Assembly: GCA_039111635.1 (NCBI GenBank)
Contig: JBCAQO010000009.1
Location: 62,001-126,000, forward strand
Direction of reading: 5' to 3'
From: Heterobasidion occidentale
Taxonomy: Eukaryota > Basidiomycota > Agaricomycetes > Russulales > Bondarzewiaceae
DNA: 64,000 bases
Shown piece by piece: positions 58,822-64,000 of this stretch. A model generated the notes under the pieces. It was not told where the DNA came from, searched no databases, and saw only the letters and a program-made list of their open reading frames with translations. Position 1 is the stretch's first letter. The number at the start of each line of letters is the position of its first letter. A program made the position numbers and the translations under genes.

Positions 58822-59563
58822 ATGTTCTCGTTCGCCAAGATCTCGTCTTTCGCTGTTCTAGCGTTGGGCACCCTCGCCTCCGCGTCTGCACTCCCAGCGG
58901 TGAAGAACGCTGCACCCGTCGCCGCCTCCAAAGCGACCATCCAAGAGCGTGATGACACCAGCATTGCCTCTATCTTCGCAAATCTGAACACGGCGCTCAC
59001 GCCCGTTCTCTGTACGTCACCCTTCTCATATTTCTCTTCTACAAGACTCGCGACTGACATTTATTTATTTTATCGCAGCTGGACTTACCGGGGCCACCGA
59101 CGCGGCCACCGTCCAGACAGGCATCAGCGAAATCACCTCACTCATCCAGAGCGCCACGACCTCCCTTTCAGGCCTCTCCGGGGAGCCTCAGTCCGAGGCG
59201 CTCGCTACCCTCGACGGCACTGGCACCCTCAGTGTCAGCGACGTCGCAGGCCTCCTCGGGGGACTCTTGAACACCGTCTTCGGTGTCCTCGGTCCTCTCA
59301 CTTCAGGCACAGACGCGACGGGCGGACTCGACCTCCTTACACCTCTTCTGTACGTCTTGTGTCGGCTTGGATGATCCTTAGCCTGGGCTAACGAGCTCTC
59401 TTGTTTTAGGTCCGTGGTCTCGTCACTGCTGAGCGTCGTGCTTTCGCTCCTCGGTACATCAGGGCTGCCCCTCCTCGGCGATCTCTTGCCGCTTATCCTT
59501 GGGCTCCTCCCCACCCTCCTCGGCCTACTCCTTCCCATTCTCTTGGGATTGCTCTCCCTCTGA
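58822..59563 (+). CDS. Leucine-rich secreted protein, copy 1
   Basis: Three exons (58822-59011, 59079-59349, 59410-59563) give 204 residues. It begins with a clear signal peptide (MFSFAKISSFAVLALGTLAS, cleavage after about ASA). A short Ala/Lys-rich pro-like segment follows, then the family core SIASIFANLNTALTPVL, TSLIQSATTSLSGLSG and FGVLGPLTSGTDATGGLD. The C-terminal 50 residues are a strikingly hydrophobic Leu/Gly/Pro run (LPLILGLLPTLLGLLLPILL). There is no cysteine, so it is not a hydrophobin despite its size. I do not recognise a named family. Such a protein could coat a surface or associate with membranes, but this is inference. Exon 2 is 271 nt, the same length as in copy 2. Confidence 0.85.
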
Positions 59564-61190
59564 AGGTCTTTTAGGTGAAATGGTGAGTTATAAATGCGAC
59601 CATACTATTCATTATGAAAGCCAAATACTTACATGCAGTTGAGTAGAATGATCTAGGCAAATAACGTGGGCATATAGCCGCTATGGAGGTTTCTTGCCGA
59701 TGATTTCTTTGACTTTACTCTGTTCACGATTCTTCACGATTGACACAAATATACTCTTTGGGATTTATGGGTGCTATCTTCCGATCTCGGTCTTGGGCTT
59801 GTTCAATTGAGCCATCAATATTTCACCTCTGGCTGGAATTTAGCTTTTCCCCTTGAAAAGCGCGTCTCCACTGCTGCACCGGCATAGGGTTCAACTCGAA
59901 GCGACTGTGGGGAATACGTTCCGGCGCCAGCCATTCGGTAAGTATTCGGCGACTGCCGCTCTGTCTTCTACCCCGCCCGCTCAATCTCCTGCCTCCCATG
60001 ACCAGTCCACGACCACACGGCTTGTCAACGCCGCCACCCCACTTCGCTGATATTCAGAATCTTCTCGACTCATATATCGCGCACAGGTAAGTAGCTGGAC
60101 TGATTGTATGTTGACCTTACACTGACTAAGTTCTCATGCCTCGTATCTTGCAGCGTGATTGCAGGTGGCAGCGTTACCATCGACTTCAAGAATCAAGAGT
60201 AAGACACCTCAGCGGCGTAAAAGTGTGCACTACTACGAATCTGACTTGACTTGAGCACTGGACGGGTCCGAAAATTGGAGAGGTGGACACGATTTGGCTT
60301 TTAGTTGAGACCGATGAGTTGCGAGTGTTTGTATGGATTTGGGGCATGTCGCCTCTGCAACGTAAACTCTTTAATATGCTTCGTTTCTTTCTTTCTTCAT
60401 ATCGCAATATTTTGTTTGGAGCTCCACCATCCTTCGGACAGCGTACGTTAATCACGCGTCGTGATTGTGAAGGGTGTGCTGCAGACGAGTTCATTTTGGC
60501 ATCCGCAAGGCCCGAGCCATTCTTTCAAGCTGCTCCAAACCGGGAACCTCATCGATGAAGTCGACACATGAAGGGGGCAAAGGCCAAGGGAAGACGGCAT
60601 TGGGCGACCACAGCAGCACTTCGTCACTCGTGACGATCACCCGATGACTGATTGGCGGGCGTACTAGATCAGGAAAGTCTCGCTACAACTTCGTGAATCA
60701 TCATGGGAAGGCGTCATTTATAGCTGACGGTTGGCTTCGATGACGAGGGACAGCGTCATCCAACACCTCAAGTTCTCCGAAGGCTCGCGTTGTACATACA
60801 GCCCTTACCCCATAGCTCAGTGGTCAATATGGTGAGTAACAACGGCATAAAACCTCACGAGCACATAACAATATTCCTACTTGTCTGGCAGGTCGCTCGT
60901 TCTATAGGAATACATCAGCCTGCATTCTTCTGACAGTTCTCCATTCCATGATTCGTCTCCCTGATCATCATTCACTGTTTATGGTATGCTTCATTCAAGC
61001 GAATACTTCCATATATACACCTCTTGCTTCTGTGACCACTTCTTAGAAGAACCCTGTGAGCGGCCAGTAAAATCTCACTGCCTCGAGGTTGTCATGCTAT
61101 ATCCTGGGGCCATTCCGCTCCACGACTTCGGGTTTTTGGCTTCTATTCACGCTCCCGATCCCAACTTGTCGGGGAGGTGCGGCGGGAGAG
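59564..61190. other. Intergenic between secreted-protein copies 1 and 2
   Basis: About 1.6 kb with short frames only; no third copy or remnant large enough to call. Parts near 60.8-61.2 kb resemble the promoter side of copy 1. Confidence 0.45.
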
Positions 61191-61207
61191 AGGATGTATA
61201 CGTCTTC
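61191..61207 (+). promoter_or_regulatory. Shared upstream element, secreted-protein copy 2
   Basis: AGGATGTATACGTCTTC, 266 bp upstream of ATG 61457 and preceded by GGTGCGGCGGGAGAG, comparable to the bases before the element in copies 1 and 3. Confidence 0.55.
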
Positions 61208-61456
61208 TGGCTACAGCACGCTGGATGCCGACCAACAAGCTATGGAACTCCACTTCTGTTTTCCGTCTGGAACTATCTTTCATTCTGTTCACGCTGGTCT
61301 CGGTATCTAGGGTGCGCCAGGGAGCCGAGCTAGCCCTCGGCTCGAAATTACTACTTAAGCTCGTTGGTTCTGGTGCTCATCCCCTCGTCAAGCACCCCTT
61401 TCAAGGTCTTGTCTTTTGGTCCTTCGCCTCTGCACTTTGTGTCTACACGTTGCGTC

Positions 61457-62218
61457 ATGCTCTCGTTCTCCAAGATCGCTTCTTTCGCTGTCCTCGCTTT
61501 GGGCACCCTTGCCTCTGCGTCCGCGATACCAGCGGTCCGTGAGACTGCTCGCGACCTCATCGACATCCCCGTCATTGTCGACCCCGTCATTGCCCCTGTA
61601 ACGACCATCACAGTGCGTGACGGCGACAGTTTGGCGTCCATCTTCGCCAACCTGAACTCAGCGCTTGGCCCCGCCCTTTGTACGTTTCTTTCCGTTCAAA
61701 ATTCTCCCCGAGCCGATGCTGATGTGTTCATTGCAGCGGGCGTTTCCTCTGCCAAAGACCCAGCGACGGTGCAGTCCGGCGCCGCTAAGGTCACCTCGCT
61801 CATCCAGTCCGCCACGACCTCCCTCTCGGCGCTCTCCGGCCAGCCCCAGTCCAAGGTCCTCTCCAACCTTGACGGCACCGGCGTACTCAGCACCTCTGAC
61901 GTCGCGAGCCTCGTCGGAGGGGTGATAAACAATGTCTTTGGCACCTTCACGCCTCTCACCACGGGCACAGACGCGGTCAGCAGTGTCGACGCACTTACAC
62001 CTCTTCTGTACGTCCCTTCTCTTTTTGCACGGTTCCCTGCTCATGCTGACGCATGGTTCTGTGAGTGTAGGGGCGTGGTTGGGATTCTGTTGACCGTCGT
62101 GCTTGGGCTCGTTGGTGTGTCGGCATTGGCACTCGTCGGCTCCCTCCTGCCGCTCATTCTCGTGCTCGTCCCCACCGTCCTCAATCTCGTTCTTCCCCTT
62201 GTTCTGAACTTGCTCTGA
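61457..62218 (+). CDS. Leucine-rich secreted protein, copy 2
   Basis: Three exons (61457-61679, 61737-62007, 62071-62218), 213 residues. Signal peptide MLSFSKIASFAVLALGTLAS, then a longer Val/Pro segment (IPVIVDPVIAPVTTITVRDG) than copy 1. The core is LASIFANLNSALGPAL, SLIQSATTSLSALSGQPQSK, DGTGVLSTSDVASLVGGVI and FGTFTPLTTGTDAVSSVD. The hydrophobic tail reads LLPLILVLVPTVLNLVLPLV. Intron positions and phases are identical to copy 1, so these are tandem duplicates. No cysteine is seen in the mature part. Function unknown. Confidence 0.85.
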   Translation: MLSFSKIASFAVLALGTLASASAIPAVRETARDLIDIPVIVDPVIAPVTTITVRDGDSLASIFANLNSALGPALCTFLSVQNSPRADADVFIAAGVSSAKDPATVQSGAAKVTSLIQSATTSLSALSGQPQSKVLSNLDGTGVLSTSDVASLVGGVINNVFGTFTPLTTGTDAVSSVDALTPLLYVPSLFARFPAHADAWFCECRGVVGILLTVVLGLVGVSALALVGSLLPLILVLVPTVLNLVLPLVLNLL

Positions 62219-63421
62219 AGACTTCCTGTTATTGTGAGCTGTTTTTCTTGACGCGCATTGCAGAATCGAATGCTTACATCCGAAAATATCAGAATACCCT
62301 GGCCTCGCAAACGAGCGGGGAGTTTCTTGTTCAAAAAATATCTTATAAACGATTTGTTACGGTTGATCAAATTCACTGTCTGGGTTTTTCTGGGACTATT
62401 GGGTGGACTTGTCAAGTGTGTGTTCCATTGCGCTACCGATGGTCCCGAATCTTCCCATTGAGAACCACAGTTCGACCACTGCATCGAAGGCATACTCGTG
62501 CTAGTTGTGCTCTGGTTCTCTGATGTGTTATTTCGTTCCCACACTGTATGTGCTCGAAGACTCGAAGAGTCGCACAGTCCCGTAAGTGATTACTATGTAA
62601 GAAGTTGAACGTTGAACGCTGGAGAGAATCTGCAAGAATTTCTACGACCTGTCTTCACACTGACTGATGTTTAAATTCTTCAGCTGCACGCCCAGAGACT
62701 CCTCGTGGGATCAGCGTTGTCTTGGCCCTTTCCCTATGTAATCGAAAGTGTATAAATGATTTGAATCCTTACTTCGCATTTTTTCCAACTGAATCTGGTG
62801 TCCCTTTTGGTTCACCCTTGACATGGAGTAAAGGCTGACAGTCAGGCCGGTGAACGACGGCGGTCAACAGTAGAGCGTTCGTGGGCTCAGATGACGTCAC
62901 CGCGACCTCCCCTGGCAAGTTGCGACGAGCGCCAACTTGCAACACACAACATCTCATCATCCCATACCTAGGACAAAAGGCAATGAAAGGTTGCTTGGTC
63001 TGGTGAGTACTGAACGTGGGGTGTGTACAGCATCTCAACGAGCATACTCCATCCGTGCTTTATATCTGCTCTGCTGGAATGAATGATGCTACCTGGAATT
63101 TTCTCGACAGCTCCTCTGTCAGCACGTCCTGAGCACCGCGAATGTCTCCCGCAAGCGACCATTTCTAGTTAGACCTCAGAGCTCAGCTACGGCGACACGC
63201 TCGATAATCTCCCAGGCTGCGCGGTACGACCCGATCCCGTTCGCCTTGGACTTCGTGCTCGCTTCTTCGACGAGTAGCAACGTCCTTCGACGCTCATTTA
63301 CTGTCCCGAAGTCGTCAGATCACACGCGCAAGGCGTGTTTCGCACCACGGGGCTAGTATATGCTTCGTTCCTGTTTCGAATCTCGCTGCCTGCACATTGG
63401 AGAAGGCGCGACGGGAGAGAG
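62219..63421. other. Intergenic between secreted-protein copies 2 and 3
   Basis: About 1.2 kb; no gene recognised. Confidence 0.45.
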
Positions 63422-63438
63422 AGGATATGCACGCCTTC
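63422..63438 (+). promoter_or_regulatory. Shared upstream element, secreted-protein copy 3
   Basis: AGGATATGCACGCCTTC, 275 bp before ATG 63697, preceded by CGACGGGAGAGAG. Confidence 0.55.
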
Positions 63439-63572
63439 CGCTCTGAGCAGGTCGGATGATGGCCTGCGAGAGATGGAATGAGGTGCCGTCAGAAACAGCT
63501 CGTCCCCTCGCTCTGTCTCGGTAGCAAAGCAGCTGCCCCCGAGCTTGCCTTCACGGCTCCCTCGAAATCCGC

Positions 63573-63580
63573 TATTTAAA
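63573..63580 (+). promoter_or_regulatory. TATA-like box, secreted-protein copy 3
   Basis: TATTTAAA about 120 bp before the start codon, the same spacing as TATATAA in copy 1. Confidence 0.55.
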
Positions 63581-63696
63581 CCGCCCGCTGCTCGCCTCCC
63601 ATTTCCTCACCACCCTTCCTCCGGTTCAATCCCTGCGAGCTCCCGCCTCCTGATCCTCCGCTCTCGCACTTTGTGGTCTTCATCTCGCATCGCATC

Positions 63697-64000
63697 ATGT
63701 TCTCCTTCGCCAAGATCGCCTCGTTCGCCGTCCTCGCTTTGGGCACCCTCGCCTCCGCGTCCGCGGTCCCGGCAGTCAAGGACGCGGCACCTATCGCCGT
63801 CGCCGCCCCCGTCGTCATCGCGGCACCCGTCACGGTCGACCCCGTCGTCGCACCCGTGACGACCCTCGAAGCACGCGCCAGCGTCCCCAGCATCGCGTCC
63901 ATCTTCGCCAACCTGACCTCCGCGCTCAACCCCATCCTCTGTACGTCTCCCCTCCCGCATCCCCCACCCGCGCGCCTGCTAACGCGCGCGCCCCCGCAGC
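63697..64000 (+). CDS. Leucine-rich secreted protein, copy 3 (partial)
   Basis: Exon 1 (63697-63940) and the first base of exon 2 are present; the rest lies beyond the window. The signal peptide (MFSFAKIASFAVLALGTLAS) is nearly identical to copy 1. It is followed by an Ala/Val/Pro-rich segment (AAPVVIAAPVTVDPVVAPVT) like that of copy 2 and the core start SIASIFANLTSALNPIL. The donor (CTCTGTACGT-type) matches the other copies. The intron (63941-63999) ends at CAG, one base before the window edge. Confidence 0.85.
   Translation, partial: MFSFAKIASFAVLALGTLASASAVPAVKDAAPIAVAAPVVIAAPVTVDPVVAPVTTLEARASVPSIASIFANLTSALNPILCTSPLPHPPPARLLTRAPPQ

Noticed and set aside
58822..62218. Hydrophobins
   Set aside because: Size and secretion fit, but the proteins lack the eight-cysteine pattern.

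Overview
The window is nuclear DNA of a filamentous basidiomycete, most likely an Agaricomycete. The evidence is dense short introns (about 50-75 nt, GT..AG) in nearly every gene, GC-rich coding sequence, and families typical of mushroom-forming fungi. These include a MATA_HMG-type HMG-box regulator, a fucose-lectin-like propeller, an ankyrin plus VWA protein, a MYND protein and leucine-rich secreted proteins. No tRNA, rRNA, CRISPR array or autonomous transposon was recognised. All gene models were assembled by eye from splice signals and conserved motifs.

Layout, left to right. At 1-2.7 kb, on the minus strand, are the 5' part of a mitochondrial DHKTD1-type 2-oxoacid dehydrogenase E1 and a HAD phosphatase of the yeast YNL010W type. 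At 3.8-5.5 kb (+) is a decayed trypsin-like gene. At 5.9-16.7 kb, all minus, are myo-inositol oxygenase, two aldo-keto reductases (AKRs) and a cytochrome P450; MIOX plus a reductase could form the start of an inositol-to-glucuronate route. At 17.1-18.2 kb is a Gly/Ser-rich membrane protein whose paralog lies at 39.8-41.0 kb. At 20.2-23.5 kb a lectin (-) and an ankyrin-VWA gene (+) lie head to head, and a decayed, inverted copy of the pair sits at 28.2-29.6 kb. At 23.8-25.1 kb is a second trypsin-like gene. At 32.2-36.2 kb are a 4-TM protein of unknown function and a MYND zinc-finger gene. At 38.1-38.9 kb is a jacalin-like lectin.

The housekeeping block at 41.9-50.2 kb holds ribosomal proteins eS6 and uS15 on a shared promoter, arginyl-tRNA synthetase and Vps68/TMEM50, with a diverged tandem-repeat region at 47.1-48.5 kb. 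At 51.0-53.0 kb is the HMG-box regulator, at 55.6-57.9 kb METTL16, and at 58.8-64.0 kb three tandem copies of a leucine-rich secreted protein; the third runs off the right edge at the first base of its exon 2.

Two points matter for any user. First, many conserved genes, including essential arginyl-tRNA synthetase, need a one-base correction to stay in frame. That points to small indels in this assembly rather than mass gene death, so automated gene calls here will be truncated. Second, the most original biology is the secreted-protein array with a shared upstream promoter block, the inverted lectin/ankyrin-VWA duplication flanked by direct repeats, and a possible non-AUG mitochondrial form of arginyl-tRNA synthetase.
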